From Orientallactaga sibirica (taxonomy: Eukaryota > Chordata > Mammalia > Rodentia > Dipodidae): 64,000 nt of DNA. Positions 1 to 14,000 of this stretch are shown one piece after another. The stretch spans positions 518,501 to 582,500 of the forward strand of contig JAEOAD010001365.1 of the NCBI GenBank assembly GCA_036365145.1, in the 5' to 3' direction. The position numbers and the translations under genes were made by a program. Position 1 is the first letter of the stretch. Each line of letters starts with the position of its first letter. The notes under the pieces are model-generated. The model was not told the DNA's origin. It did no database searches and saw only the letters and a program-made list of their open reading frames with translations.

Positions 1-2009
1 GAGACTACATAGTGAATTACAGGTCAGCCTGGGCTAGAACAAAATCCTACCTTATAAAACCAAAAAAAAAAAAAAAAATTATTTGCAGGCTGAAGAGATG
101 GTTTAGTGGTTCAGGCACTTGCCTGCGAAGCCTAAGGACCCATGTTTGATTCTCCAGGTCCCACGTAAGCCAGACTCAATGTGATGCAAGTGCACAAGGT
201 TGCACATATGCACTAAGTGGTGAACACATCTGGAGTTTGATTACAGTGGCTGGAGGCTTTGGCATGCCAATTCTCTCTCTTTCACTCCCACTCTCTCACA
301 AAAAAAAAAAAAAAAAGATATACAAATAATTTTTTATTTGAGGCAAGCCTAATAGACTGGCCTTTTTTGGTTTTTTTTTTTTTTTTTTTTTTTTTTTGGT
401 TTTTCGAGGTAGGGTCTCACTCTAGTCCAGGCTGACTTGGAATTCACTGTAGTCTCAGGGTGGCCTTGAACTCATGGTGATCCTCCTACCTCTGCCTCCC
501 GAGTGCTGGGATTAAACGGCGTGCGCCACCACGCCCGGCTTATTTGCATATCTTTATGTGTATATGATGATATGTATAGATGCATGTGTGCCACAAAGTA
601 TCTGTGGAGGTCAGAGGACAACCTTGTATGTTTCTCCTCTTCTTCCACCTTCTTGAGACAGAGTCTGCCTTATTGCTTGAAAGCTTTGGGATTCTCCTTA
701 GGCACATAGAGATTATAGGTAGATGGAGAATAAAATTTGGGCTGGCAGGCTTGCAATGAATACCATTAACCACTGAACCATCCCCCCCCCCCAGCCTTGT
801 TTTTTTGTTGTTTGGTTTTTCAAGGTAGGGTCTCACTCTAGCCCAGGCTGACCTGGAATTCACTATGTAGTCTCAGGGTGGCCTTGCTCTCACAGTGATC
901 CTTCTACCTCTGCCTCCCGAGTGCTAGGATTAAAGGCATGTGCCACCATGCCCAGCTTTTTTTTTTTTTTTTAAAGATTTTTATTTGAGACAGATAGTGA
1001 GAGAGAGAAAATGGGCATGCCAGGGCCTCTAGCACTGCAAACGAACTCCAGATGCATGTGCCACTATGTGCATCTGGCTTATGTGGGACCTGGAGAATTG
1101 AACTGTGTCCTTAGGCTTCACAGGCATGCGCTTTAACTGCTAAGCCATCTCTCCAGTGCCCCCCTCCCTTTTTTTTTTTTTTTTTTTTTTGTTTTTTCGA
1201 GGTTGGGTCTCACTCTAGCTCAGGCTGACCTGGAATTCACTCTGTATTCTCAGGGTGGCCTTGAACTCATGGCTATCCTCCTACCTCTGCCTCCCAAGTG
1301 CTGGGATTAAAGGCGTACGCCACCACACCCAGCCCCCCTCCCTTTTTAAATTATTTTCAAGCAAAGAGAGAAAATGAGCATGCCAGAGCCTCCAGCCATT
1401 GCAAATGAATTCCAGATGCATGCACCACTTTATGCATCTGGCTTTATGTGGGAATTGAACCTGGATCATCAGGCTTTGCAGACAAGTGCCTTAACCTCTG
1501 AGCCATCTCTCCAGCCTTCTTTTTTCAAAATTTTGTTTATATTTTTTATTGACAACTTCCATAATTGTAGACAATAACCCATGGTAATTCCCTCCCTCTC
1601 CCTATCTCCAGCCCTCTTTTGTGTTTTGTGAGGCAGGGTCTCACTTTAGCCCAGGCTGACCTGAAACTCACTCTGTAGCTTAGATTGGTCTTAAACTCAT
1701 GGCAGTCCTCCTACCTCACCCTCATCAGTACTGGGAATAATAGGGGTGAGTCACCATGCACAGCTCTTTGCTTTTTTTATTTTTTATTTTTAGAGATTTT
1801 AGGGTTTCGTGTAGCTCCAACTGGTCTCAAAGTCACTATATAGCTGAGGATGACCTTGAGTTCCTGGTCTTCCTGCTTCTGCCTTCAAAATGCTGGGATT
1901 ACAGGTGTGTACCACCATGCCCATACTAAATTTGGGTTATTTTAATGATTCATGAAGCTGTGCTGTTAAAAATCAAATGAACATGAGCCCTTCTGCAGAC
2001 TCAGGGCTG
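1..2009. repeat. Downstream flank of Catsperg: SINE cluster
   Basis: No gene seen. Contents: the end of a plus-strand B1 (1-80); a plus tRNA-derived SINE (about 90-315); minus B1 copies (about 365-540, 810-955, 1190-1335, 1615-1765) and an older B1-like copy (1785-1925); minus tRNA-derived SINEs (about 960-1160, 1340-1520); and a short LINE-like fragment at 1527-1600. B1 is recognised by CCTTTAATCCCAGCACT or its complement, the tRNA-SINE by GGAGAGATGGCTTAG. Confidence 0.8.
1527..1600 (+). repeat. Short LINE-like fragment, same family as 50220-51665
   Basis: Shares ATTGACAACTTC, ATAATTGTAGACAATA and CCATGGTA followed by TTCCCTCCCT with the start of the larger element at 50.2 kb. Only the first 75 bp or so are present before SINE-type sequence resumes. 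Confidence 0.6.
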
Positions 2010-2024
2010 GTCCTGAAATGAAGC

Positions 2025-2030
2025 TTTATT
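2025..2030 (-). terminator. Catsperg polyadenylation signal AATAAA
   Basis: The minus strand reads CAAATAAAGC about 190 nt after the Catsperg stop codon, in sequence that is not a SINE tail. This suggests a short 3' UTR (about 2010-2219) within the last exon. The cleavage site is not determined. Confidence 0.7.
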
Positions 2031-2219
2031 TGAGTCTGAATGAGACGTGAACATTCAGGCAACTCAAGGAAGTCTAGGTAGGTGGCAGGCTGCATTTCTA
2101 GAGGAATTTAACAGGAGGTGTGGGAGCACATGGAGATGGGACAGCAGATGGGACAGAAAAGAGGCACAAGAGGTTCAAGCCAGTGACTTCTTCTATCTCA
2201 TCTTCAACTTTTTCCTGTG

Positions 2220-2432
2220 TCAACGTGGAGGTTCCTTGGAGGTCTCCCCAAAACTTGTCTGAGATGGTAAGCTGAAGGCCACTGTGGAAGTGGCATAGGT
2301 ATAGTAGGACTCAGAAACCATAATGTTGTTAATTTTCCAGCGTAGTGTGGCCCAAGCCCTCAGTACATGTGGCCACAGGATACAGAAGAGGAGGTACAAC
2401 ATCACTATACCCACAAGCACGCTGGCTGACAC
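2220..2432 (-). CDS. Catsperg: Catsperg coding exon 28 (residues 1068-1137 and stop), membrane anchor and tail
   Basis: Encodes [20 protein letters not shown] (transmembrane), then the cytoplasmic [19 protein letters not shown], then [17 protein letters not shown] and TGA. The ESYYTY and SLPSQTS motifs agree with the CATSPERG tail. The tail is somewhat shorter than in human by my recollection. Acceptor TTGCAG. Confidence 0.94.
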   Translation of the reverse strand: MSASVLVGIVMLYLLFCILWPHVLRAWATLRWKINNIMVSESYYTYATSTVAFSLPSQTSFGETSKEPPR

Positions 2433-5400
2433 CTGCAAGCAAAGCACAAGTTATAGGTGTACAGACAGGGCAGACCCTTGCCCACCCACCAGGGCAGCCC
2501 TTGGATTGTCACTCACAATGACAATAAAGAGTGATCGCTTGTTACTGAGTGGAAGCCCGTGGATGTGTAGTAGGAAGGTGAGCTGGTAGTCACAGTATGT
2601 ACTGTTGTCCACATTTCTGGTAGGGGGTGGGGTCCAGAATTGGGTGAAGTAGTCTCAGGCATCCCATGGAGACAACCTCCTCCCCCACCTAGGTCACATG
2701 CCTGGCTCACCTATTGCTCACCAACACCTTGAAGAAGAATTCAGGAGTAAAAATGTTCGTGGGAACAATGTCGTGGCATGGGGAGTTCTCCAGGCACAGC
2801 CACCTGGGAGCCAAAATTCAGGCTGGGTGAACATCAGCTAGGTACAGTCTCTACCTTCTCCTTTTGAATTGTGGTACTAGGGATTGAACTCAGAGTTTCA
2901 TGCATGCTAGACAAGCATTGCATTGCTGAGCCACACCCCCAGTGCATAGTCTCTACCTTCTCCTGCCTACTTCATTCAAACTGTGCTGCCTGAGCATAGG
3001 CTGTTTATTCACTCATTCCCTGATGCCTTCATTGCTTCCTCCCACAAATACAGCTTGAACATTGTAGTTACAAACACATATTTTTGCACTTACTCCATCC
3101 ATTTCTTCATCATTCAGTAAGCCCAGATTGAACACTGACAGGTACAGATACTTAGTTTGTTCACTCATTTATTGACTTCATTGGTATTATTTGCTACCAC
3201 TTATTATTGAGCCCCTATATGTTAATTAGTTCCTTCATTGTTTTATTAATTCATTCATTAACATCTCCATTTGTCAATTAATGCCAACCACAAATTAATT
3301 TATTCATTTGATCAATCTTTCATTCAAAAATACTGTTTGGTGGGCTGGAGAGATTGCTTAGTGGTTAAGGTGCATGCCTGCAAAGCCTAAGGATTCTCCA
3401 GGTCCCACGTAAGCCAGATGCACATGGTGGTGCATTCATCTGAAGTTCGTTTGCAGTGACTGGAGGCAATGGTGTGCCCATTCTCATTCTGTCTTTCTCT
3501 TCCCCACCCCTTTCTCTGCCTCTAATAAAATAAAAATAAATCTTTTTTAAAAAATACTGTTGGGCCAGGCGTGGTGGCACATGCCTTTAATCCCAGTACT
3601 TGGGAAGCAGAGGTAGGAGGATCACTGTGAGTTCGAGGCCACCCTGAGACTACATAGTGATTTCCAGGTCAGCCTGAGCTAGAGTGAGACCCTAGCTCAA
3701 AAAACCAAAAAAAAAAAAAAAAAAATACTGTTGGGCTGGAGAGATGGCTTAGTGGTTAAGATGCTTTCCTGCAAAGCCTAAGGACCCAGATTTGATTCCT
3801 CAGTACCCATGTCAGCCAGAAGCACAATGAGACTCATGTGTCTGGAGTTTGTTTTTAGTGGCTGGAGGCCCTGGCATGCCTGTACCCTCCCTCCCTCCCT
3901 CTCTCTCTCTCAAATAAATAAGTAAAATATTTTTTAAAATACTGTGTTGACTTTATTTAAGAGCTAGTCCTAGCTAAGTTTGGTGACACACACTTTAATC
4001 CCAGCACTTGGGAGACAGAGGTAGGAGGATCACCATGAGTTCAAGGCCACCCTGAGACTACATAGTGAATTCCAGGTCAGCCTGAGCTAAAGTAAGACCC
4101 ACGAAAAACAAACAAACAAAAAGAGTTGGTCCTATAGAGAAGACAGATCCCACAGGAGGCAGTAATAGCTCTGTGGTCGGAGCCAGGATAAGGAGGGAAG
4201 TTGCAGCCAGAAGGATGGGATGAGAAAGGCACAAGGGAATCCAGAGGAGTTGACTGCTTACCTTGAAACAGGGAGTAAAGCCTTCCTGTATTAAAGAGCA
4301 TGTAAACTAAGGCCTGAAGAAATAGGAGGGCCCATCTATAAAAAAGTTAACATTCTTTGGGAAATGCAAAATCAATTGCAGGTGGCTGCAATATTTAGAA
4401 ACCTCTCAGAGGCAAGAAGGATGGACAGGTGAATGTCAAGGATGCTTGTGTAAAGAACACTCTTGTGATCCCAGCAATCAGGAAGTGGAGGCAGGAGGAC
4501 TGATGTCATCCTTGCCTACATAACAAGTTCAAGGCCAGCCTTAGGCTACATGGGACCTTGTCTCCACAAAGTAAATGTAAAGAAGTAGGCTTGCACACTC
4601 ACTCAATGCCGGAACTCTGATGGGACAGGATGTGGAATGCCATGTCAGGAGTGATCCTTTTGTCTTCTGTTTTCCAGATGCGGCTATTGGTCCTGTGCAA
4701 GATCCAGTAATGTCAACATGGAAACAGCTGCCAACCAGAGGCCAGCTCAATGCACAGGGGCGGGACCCTTGTGGGCATGGACTATGTGGGGCAGGATTAT
4801 ATGGGCGCCTAGGGATGGCTCTGCAGACAGGGCCTGAGGTTTGTGATGGGTAGGGTGTACAGAGAGAGTGAGGCCTGCTAGGCTAGAGATGTGGGAGGGG
4901 TCTGAGGCAAAACAGGCAGATTGTGTCCAGGGGCCCCACAGGAATTACTTGTCCAGTGGGCTGTTGTAACGATAGATTTCATCTTCAGTGTAGTCCCGAA
5001 TGGTATCCAGTGTTGGTCCACCGCCCACCACCTTCAGCACGTAGCTGCCAGGAGCAGAGAAGGTGATCATGCCTGAGGTCCTGAATACTGCATTCCCGAC
5101 TTCCACCTGCAATGTTCCCTTGGGTGCCAGAGGGCCTTTTACCTGCCTGTGAAACTGCCTGAATCTCCTGTTGCCAAATCTTGAATCAAGAAGAAGGGAT
5201 AGAACACTGGGGAGTGAAGGGGGTTGAGAGCAAGAGAAGAAATTAATTTGGTCTGAAAAGTGTATGGAAAACAGAAAGAGTAAGAAAGAGAGATGAGAGA
5301 AAACTAAGAGACCAGAGGTTGGTGGATCAAGGAGAGGGGAGTGGCAGGAAAGGTGAGATGGTCCAGAGAAGATGGCAGTCAACTATGGAAAAGGAAGGAT

Positions 5401-5640
5401 GGGGGTTGGAGAGATGGCTTAGCAATTAAGGCACTTCCCTGCAAAGCCTAAAGACTCATGCTGGGGACTGGAGAGATGGCTTAGAGGTTAAGGTGTTTGC
5501 CTGAAAAGCCAAAGGATCCCGGTTTGATTCTCCAGGACCCACGTAAGCCATATGCACAAGGAGGCGTAAGCATCTGGAGTTCATTTGCAGTGGCTGGAGG
5601 CCTTGGTGTGCCATGCCCATTCTCTCTCTCTCTACCTCTA

Positions 5641-5682
<42 letters not shown>

Positions 5683-7402
5683 GAGTTTTTCGAGGTAGAG
5701 TCTCACTCTGGCCCAGGCTGACCTGGAATTCACTATGTAGTCTCAGGGTGGCCTTGAACTCACAGCAATCCTACCTCTGCCTCCTGAGTACTGGGATTAA
5801 AGGCATGCGCTACCACGCCTGGCCTCTCTCTACCTCTTTCTCTCTCTCAAATAAATAAATAAATAAAATATATTTTAAAATATGTTAAAAAAAACAAAAA
5901 GACTAGCCGGGTGTGGTGGCGCATGTCTTTAATCTCAGTACTTGGGAGGCAGAGGTAGGATTGCTGTGAGTTCAAGGCCACCCTGAGACTACATAGTGAA
6001 TTCCAGGTCAGTCTGGGCCAGAGTGAGACCCCTCCCACCCTCCCCAAAAAAAAACTCATATTGGATTCTCCAGATCCCACATAAGCCAGATACACAAAGT
6101 GACACAAGCACGCAAGGTCACACATGCTCACAAGGCAGTGCACACATCTGTAGTTGATTGAAGTGGTTAGAGGTCCTGGCATACCAATTCATTCTCTCTC
6201 TCACATAAAAAAAAAAAGGTCAGGGGATGGAGAGATGGCTTAGCAGTTAAGGCATTTGCCTACAGAGCCAAAGGATTCGGTTCGATTCTCCAGGGCCCAC
6301 GTAAGCCAGATGCACAAGGGAACCCATGCGTCTGGAGTTCATTTGCAGTGGCTGGAGGCCCTTCTTTCTCTCTCTCTCTCCCTCTCTGCCTATTTCTCTC
6401 AAATAAATAAATAAATAAATAAAATATTTTTTAAAAAAAAGGTCAGTCTGTTGGGCTTGTCTCAAAAAGAAAGGAAGGAGCCAGGTGTGGTGGCCACCAC
6501 ACCCAGCCCTCCCCTTGAATCCCAGCACTCAGGAAGCAGAGGTAAGATTGTGTGAGTTTGAGGCCACCCTGCGACTACACAGTGAATTCCAGGTCAGCTT
6601 GGCCTGCCTCTAAAAACCAGGAAGAAAAAAGAAGAAAAGAAAGAAAGCAAGAAAGGAGGGAGGGAGGGAGAAAGGGATGGAGAGAGGGAGGAAGGAAAAA
6701 AAAGGATTGAACACACACGGTCACGGAAGAGGAAGCAGGGCATCTCCGGGTCTGCCACTGCGCAGTCAAAGTAGCGTTTGTTCTGCTTCCGGTGGTTCTT
6801 CACGGTGTAGGTGATGTCAAAGGCCAGGCGCTTGGCTGGAGGGCAGCCAATTAACACTGGCACCATTAAGCTTCCCTAAGGAGAAAACTCTTGTGCTCTA
6901 AGGGGACAGGAAGAACACCACCCCTACAACATACAGGGGACTACCTGCTTGGCTCACTGATACCATTGCTAACAATGTAAAACTTATTAAAACAATCTTT
7001 TATTTATTTATTTATTTTTAGAGAGGGACACAGAGAGAGACAGACAGAGAGAGAGGGAGAGGGAGACAGATAGAAAATGGGCGCACCAGCAGTCTCTCAG
7101 CTGCTGTGAACGAAATCCAGATGCGTGCGCGTGTGGCATTGCACCCTTGCATCACTTTGCATCTGGCTAAACGTGGGACCTGGAGATTGGAACCACTGGA
7201 GATTGGAACCAGTGTTCTTAGGCTTAGGAGGCAGGCGCCTTAACCGCTAAACCACCTCTCCAGCCCAAAACAAGGAGGGTGTGGTAACTCACACCTTTAA
7301 TCCCAGCACTGGAGAGGCAAAGGTAAGAAGATCATGGTGAGTTTGAGGCTAGCCTGAGACTACCTAGTGAATTCTGGGTCAGCCTGGGCTAGAGATCCTA
7401 CC

Positions 7403-7433
<31 letters not shown>

Positions 7434-8669
7434 ATATAAAAAAATAAAACAAGCCAGGTGTGGTGGCATATGCCTTTAATCCCAGCATTTGGGAGGCTGA
7501 GGTAGGAGGATGGCTGTGAGTTCAAGGCCAGCCTGAGACTTCATAGTGAATTCCAGGTCAGCAATCCGGAACCCATTATCCATTTTTCTTCCCCAAACTT
7601 CAACTTTATTGCTTATCTTCTCCCTGACCTTTCTGGATTATGCACAGGCACACACAAGCACACATACACACAACCTTCTGTCCCCACCATATAGCCAGAT
7701 GTGAATACTCATCTCTCCATTTCCCTACTTGCTCACCTTGATTCATGCACACTTGCTCTTTGTTGCTAATTTGCCCAACAAATGAAATCTCATATAATCC
7801 AAGGAGCCTGGGATATTATAAGTGCCTTACACTTCCTGAGTCATTCTATGTGTCATCCTAAACCAGAGGGAGGAACCCCTCCCTCTACAAGGTAGATTTG
7901 TCAGAAGGTAGGTAGGGAAGTCAAGGAGAAAAAGGACTCTGGGCCAGCTCCCTTATCTACCACTTATTAGCCCCCCTGGGTTACTCTGAGTATGTTTGCA
8001 ATTTTCTGGGCCTCAATAGCTTCCTGTGTGTAAAATGTGTAAGCAAGAGAAGCCCCCCCAAAAAAAGTGGGGTGGGGCTGGAGAGATGGCTTAGCGGTTA
8101 AACGCTTGCCTATGAAGCCTAAGGACACCGGTTCGAGGCTCGATTCTCCAGGACCCATGTAAGCCAGATGCACAAGGGGGTGCATGCATCTGGAGTTTGT
8201 TTGCAGTGGCTAGAGGCCCTGGCGCACCCATTCTCTCTCTCTCTCTCTCTACCTGCCTATCTCTCTCTGTCTCTCAAATAAATAAATAAAAATAAATTAT
8301 TTTTAAAAAAGTGGGGTGTGGTGGTACACACCTTTAATCCCAGCACTCGGGAGGCAGAGGTAGGAAGATTGCCATGAGTTCGAGGCTACTCTGAGACTTA
8401 GTGAACTCCAGGTCAGCCTGGGCTAAAGCAAGACCAAAAAACCAAAAGCCAAAAAAAAAAAAAGAACCCCCCCTAAAAGGCTGAGGAGATGACTTAGCAA
8501 TTAAGGCACTTGCCTGCAAAGCCAAAGGACCCAGGTTCAATACCCCAGGACCCACATAAGCCAGATGCACAAGGTGGCACATGTGTCTGGAGTTTGTTTG
8601 AAAGTGGCTAGAGTCCCTGGCATGCCCATTCTCTCTCCTTCTCCCTGACTCTTTTTCTCTCTCTACTAA

Positions 8670-8702
<33 letters not shown>

Positions 8703-9866
8703 CAATTGGGGCTGGAGAGATGGATTAGCAGTTAAGGCGCCTGCCTCCTAAGCCTAAGAACACTGGTTCCAATCTCCAGAGGTTCCAATCTCCAGGTCCC
8801 ACGTTTAGCCAGGTGCAAAGTGACGCAAGGGCGCAATGCCGCACTTGACCACAAGGGGGTGCATGCATCTGGATTTTGTTGGCAGCAGCTGAGAGGCTGC
8901 TGGCACACCCATCTCTATCTGTCTTCCTCTCCCTCTCTCTCTCTCCAAAAAAAAAGGAAGAAGGAGAAGGAGGAGGAGGAGGAGGAGGAGGAGGGGGAGG
9001 AGAAGCAGCAGCAGAAGAGGCCGCTGCCGCCATTGGACACTTCTGCAAAAAATATTCCAAGGAGCATAAGTTTGTGTGCAACCTACAGAGATGTGAAGTT
9101 GGCCCTTTCTGAAAACATGGAGGAGTGGATGGGTGGATAAATGAGGAAGACAAAATTATAAATTCATTAGTGGGATTCCAGGAACAGCACTGAGACCCAG
9201 CCCTCCTCCACTTCCATTACCCCACCCAGTACCCAAGCTCCAGTACTTGCATGCGTGTCCCAAGATGGGTGTTCAGGAAGCACTGCCCAGAAGAACCCAC
9301 CACCTGTGGGTAGGAACAAGTGATGATGGGTTTCTATGGGCCCAGTTCTACCCTTATTCCTTGCCCCTCCAAGCTTGGACCATACTTTGATTAGCAGGGA
9401 ACTCTTCTTAAGGTGCTGCCCAAACATTCCCTGGTCATAACACACCTCTTTATCCTTGAGTGCAATCTGAGATGGAGGAAGAGGAAAAACAGAAATAAAG
9501 AAATATAGCCAGGCATAGTGGCACATTCCTCTAATCCTAGCACTCAGGAAGACTACTGTGAGTTCAAGGCCAGCCTGGAACTACAGTGTCAGTTCCAGGT
9601 CCAGGGCAGCCTGGGCTAGAGTGAGACCCTACCTCAACAATACCTAAATAAATAAATAAATAAAAGAATATACTGGGCTGGAGAGATAGCTTAGCGGTTA
9701 AGACACTTGCCTACAAAGCCAAAGGACCTTGGTTCAAGTCCCACGTAAGCCAGATGCACAAGGTGGCGCATGCAACTGGAGTTTGTTTGCAGTGGCTGTA
9801 GGCCCTGGCATGCCCATTCTCTCCCTCTCTCTCTCTCTCTGCCTCTCTCTCTCTCTCATAGATAGA

Positions 9867-9910
<44 letters not shown>

Positions 9911-10274
9911 AAAAGAATATATGGGCTTTGAAAATAGCTCTTAAAGGCACTTGCCTGTAAGTCTGAAGGTCAGGGTTTGATTCCCCAATACCCAAGGAAA
10001 GACAGATGCACAAAGTGATACATACATTTGTTCATTTGCAGTGTCAGAGACCCTGTTGCACCACACCCATACTCTTTCTTTCTCTTCTCTCTCTCTCTCA
10101 TATATAATTAAATTTTTTTTTCCAAAAAGAAATAGCCGCCGGGCGTGGTGACGCAGGCCTTTAATCCCAGCACTCGGGAGGCAGAGATAGGAGGATTGCC
10201 GAGAGTTCGAGGCCACCCTGAGACTACATAGTTAATTCCAGGTCAGCCTGGACCAGAGTGAGACCCTACCTCAG

Positions 10275-10343
<69 letters not shown>

Positions 10344-10998
10344 GCCCAGCACTATGGACACACCTTTAATATCAGGACTTGGGTGGCAGAGGTAGGAGGA
10401 TTGCCATGAGTTCGAGGCTACCCTGGGACTACAGAGTTAAGTTCCAGGTTAGCCTGGGCTAGAGTGGAATCTTGCCTCAAAAAAAAAAAAAAAAATAGCA
10501 CTAAAGACGTGACTTAGCGGTTAAAGATGCTTGCTTGTAAAGCCTGAAGGCCCAGTTTCAATTCTCCAGTGCTTATGTAAAGACAGATGCACAAAGTGGC
10601 ACATGTGTCTGGAGTTCATTTGCAGTGGCAGGTGCACCATACATATTCTCTGTGTGCCTCTTTCTAGCTCTCAAATAATAAATAAAAATTTTAAAAAAGA
10701 GGGCTAGAGAGATGGCTAGTGGTTAAGGTGCTTGTCTGCAAAGCCAAAGGACCCAGCTGCCCAGAACCCAAGTAAGCCAGATGCACAAGGTGGCACATGC
10801 ATCTAGAGTTTGTCTGCAGTAACTAGAGGCCCTGGCATACCCATTCTCTCCATCTGCCTCTTTCTGTCTCTCAAATAAATAAGTAAAAATTTTTTAAAAA
10901 GAGAGAGGTGCACGCTTTTAATCCCAGCACTGGGAGGCCACCCTGAGACTATATAATGAATTCCAGGTCAGCCTGAGCTAGAGTGAGAACCTACCTCG

Positions 10999-11037
<39 letters not shown>

Positions 11038-14000
11038 CTTAGTAGTTAAGGTAGTTGCCTGCAAAGCCAAAGGACCTAGGTTCAATTCCGAAGGACCCAT
11101 GTGTCAGATGCACAAGCTGGTACATGCATCTAGAGTTCATTTGCAGAGGCTGAAGTCCCTGGTGTGCCCATTCTCTCTCTATCTGCCTCTCTCTCTCAAA
11201 CAAATATATTTTTTTCAAGGTAGGGTCTCACTCTAGTCTAGACTGACTTGGAATTCACTCTGTAGTCTCAGGGTAGCCTCAAACTCACGACGATCCTCCT
11301 ACCTCTGCCTCCGAGTGCTGGGATTAAAGGCGTGCGCCACCACGCCCAGCAAATTTTTTTTAAGGTATTTAAAAAAGAGAGAGAGAGATGAATCACATAC
11401 CCGATATCAGGGGTCAGGTAAATCTGTGCTCTTTCACTGATTGTACAGAGAAATAAACTGACAGCAGCTTAACAGCTGCCACTGTCCTGCTACTCGGTGC
11501 CCACCTTGGTGGCCCCTACTCACAAGGCCTCACCTTGTATAGCACCGACTTCCGGTTAACAAAGACTTCCTTCTTTACTGAGGCACTGATGCATGGGGGA
11601 TCCGCCACCACCACACTCAAGACCATCTTGTTGAGCGCCAGAAGGACGAGGCCTGTTCAAAGAGAGGGAGGGACTAATGCCTAGGTCCCGCCACCCTCCT
11701 CCCAGTGCCCAGGACCCAGCTGCGCCCTCCGTTGCAAGCAAAAGGGGGAGCCCAACAGCCTCTACTTAGACCCCGCCCACAGACCAACATCGGCAGAGCC
11801 CCCCGGCGCTGTCAGGAGGATGCTGAAGCTGTATGTGGTGCCCTTGTCCAGGTGAATGGTCTCAGGCAAGTCATAGTCGGCCTTGAGGTTGTAGATCTTT
11901 TTATAGCTGCTCATGTCAATGTACACACCACCCTCGGTTTGTGAGTTGCTCGACAGGTAGAAGTAGTATTCCTGGGATGAACCGGGTAAATCAGCACAGG
12001 GACTTGGAGGTCAAGGTTGGGTGTCACCCAACCTCTCTACCTACCTCATCATTTGTCTTGTTTTTCCACCAGCTCCAGGTGGGATCATGCACAGGGTCTG
12101 CATATGGCTGTGAGACGGGCAGACATAGTGAGGAGGGGAGCGTTGGTAGGGAGGGGCAATTCATGGCACTTTCCTAATTTGGGTTTCAGCTCATAACCCA
12201 AAATGAAAGGTATGCACACCAACCTGCCCCGAAACTCAGCTTTTTGTTTGGTATCTGGTATGTGTATGTGTTCAAACCTGTCCTTGAACTCCTTTTTTTT
12301 TTTTTTTTTTCCAGGTAGGGTCTCACTCTAGTCCAGGCTGATCTGGAATCCACTATGTAGTCTCAGGCTGGCCTTCACACTCACAGCAATCCTCCTACCT
12401 CTGCCTCCCGAATGCTAGGATTAAAGGCGTGCGCCACTACACCCGGCTCTGTCCTTGAACTCTTGATGCTCTTATCTCCACCTTCCAAATACTGGGATTA
12501 CAGTTGTGTGTGATCATGCCTAGCTCAAACCTGACATTCACTCTAATAGCAGCACCCCAAAAACCATTCTTCCTAGCCCTGATCAAATTGGGTCTGCCTT
12601 CTGTGTCACCCAGTGCCCAATCCTTGAACTTCAGGCTCCAACCTGAATATGCCAACTTGGATGTGGTCCTCTCCCTTGATGTATCCCAGGCACCCACCTT
12701 GTTATACTTGGAGTGTAGCCACAGCAGGTAGTAGACAAGGCCTTGATAGACAGCAAGTGAGTTCTCACTGTGGAAGCCCGAGGCCTGGATGATTATTGGT
12801 GGCCGAGCTCGATAGCGCTCCTGGCGTGTGTAGGCCTGCGGGTCAGGCAGGTTGTTCAGCTGCATGTCCGCGAAGGGGCAGAGGTTTTGGAAAGAAGGCA
12901 CACGGTACATCCTGGGCAGCAGTGGGGTGGGGGGAGGAAACAGCTAATTTAGTACATAGGGTACCAGGAACGTCCCCAGGCCTTAGTTTCCCACCTCTGC
13001 CCTGCTGGCTCTAAGCCAGCACTGGTCAAACTCAGTCCCCTTGTGCTTGGAGGCCTCTGGACACATCTGATTGGCTGTCTCTTGAGAACAGAGTCCCTTC
13101 CGAAGTCTGTCCCCTCTTGCTGTCTACTTGAGCTTGACTTCCAACTCCACTCCAGCCAGGTCCTTGCCCAGCCTCCACCCCGACCTCCAGCTACCTTGCT
13201 GTATTCCACCCACAACAGGTGGCTTAAAGCATTTTGTTTGTGTGTGTGACAGGGTCTCACTATGTAGCCCAGACTGGCCTCCCTCTTGCCATCATTCTGT
13301 CTCTACCTCCTGAGGTAAGCCCCTATATCATACTCAGGATGATTACTGCCATAAAATCTGACTCTATTTCCATGCCTTTACATCATTCACGGTTCCCCAG
13401 ACCTGCAAGGTGAGCTCTTAAGTTCCCTCTAATGGATGCCAGGCTTGCTTTGTTCCCCTGTCCCATCTCTGTTGTATTCTGTACACAAGTACTTTCTCTC
13501 AGTCCTTTTTGATTTTATCTTTTTGAGAAAGGTTGCAAGTAATTCAGCCTTGCTTTGAACTCCTGATTCTCCCCAGTGCTAGGATTACAGGTATTCTGAG
13601 TTTGTAAACACTCACATCTCCTTTCCTCTCCTGGGCCTTTGCACATGCGGTTCCCCCATCTGGAACACCCTTTCCCATCTCATCCCTTGGCTAATTCCTT
13701 CTCATCTTCTACACCTCCTCCTAGAAACCTTCCTGATACCCCATCCCAAACTGTGCCAGATGCTTCTTAAACTATGTACTGGATCTCAGTTTATCCTTGA
13801 GGTATCTTTAGGTACCACCCCTAGATTGGGAGCATTCAGCTCTCTGGGTGGGCCCCTTCTTCTCACCCATACTTCTGGAAGGTATGTCGGTTGTCTTGTC
13901 TGTACATAAGCAACTTTTCCACAGGCACAGCCCTCTTGACCAGGCGGCCAACAGTTTTCAACAAAAGATACACAAGCTAGAGGGGAGGCAGGCAGGTAAG

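Noticed and set aside
4949..5382. 145-codon minus frame ending PLDK and stop, as if Catsperg ended here
   Set aside because: The stop comes from reading through the GTAATT donor of exon 24. Exons 25-28 continue in phase and encode the membrane anchor. The upstream part of this frame is intron 23.
8820..9140. Frames with poly-Glu and poly-Gly runs
   Set aside because: Translation of a SINE tail plus an AGG microsatellite.
9167..9526. Single 119-codon minus frame spanning two Catsperg blocks
   Set aside because: Two exons (20 and 21) separated by an 82-bp intron that happens to lack a stop in that frame; the intron peptide does not match CATSPERG.
12437..12910. 157-codon minus frame taken as one coding unit
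   Set aside because: Only 12698-12911 is exon 16; the remainder is intron and B1 sequence after the GTGGGT donor.
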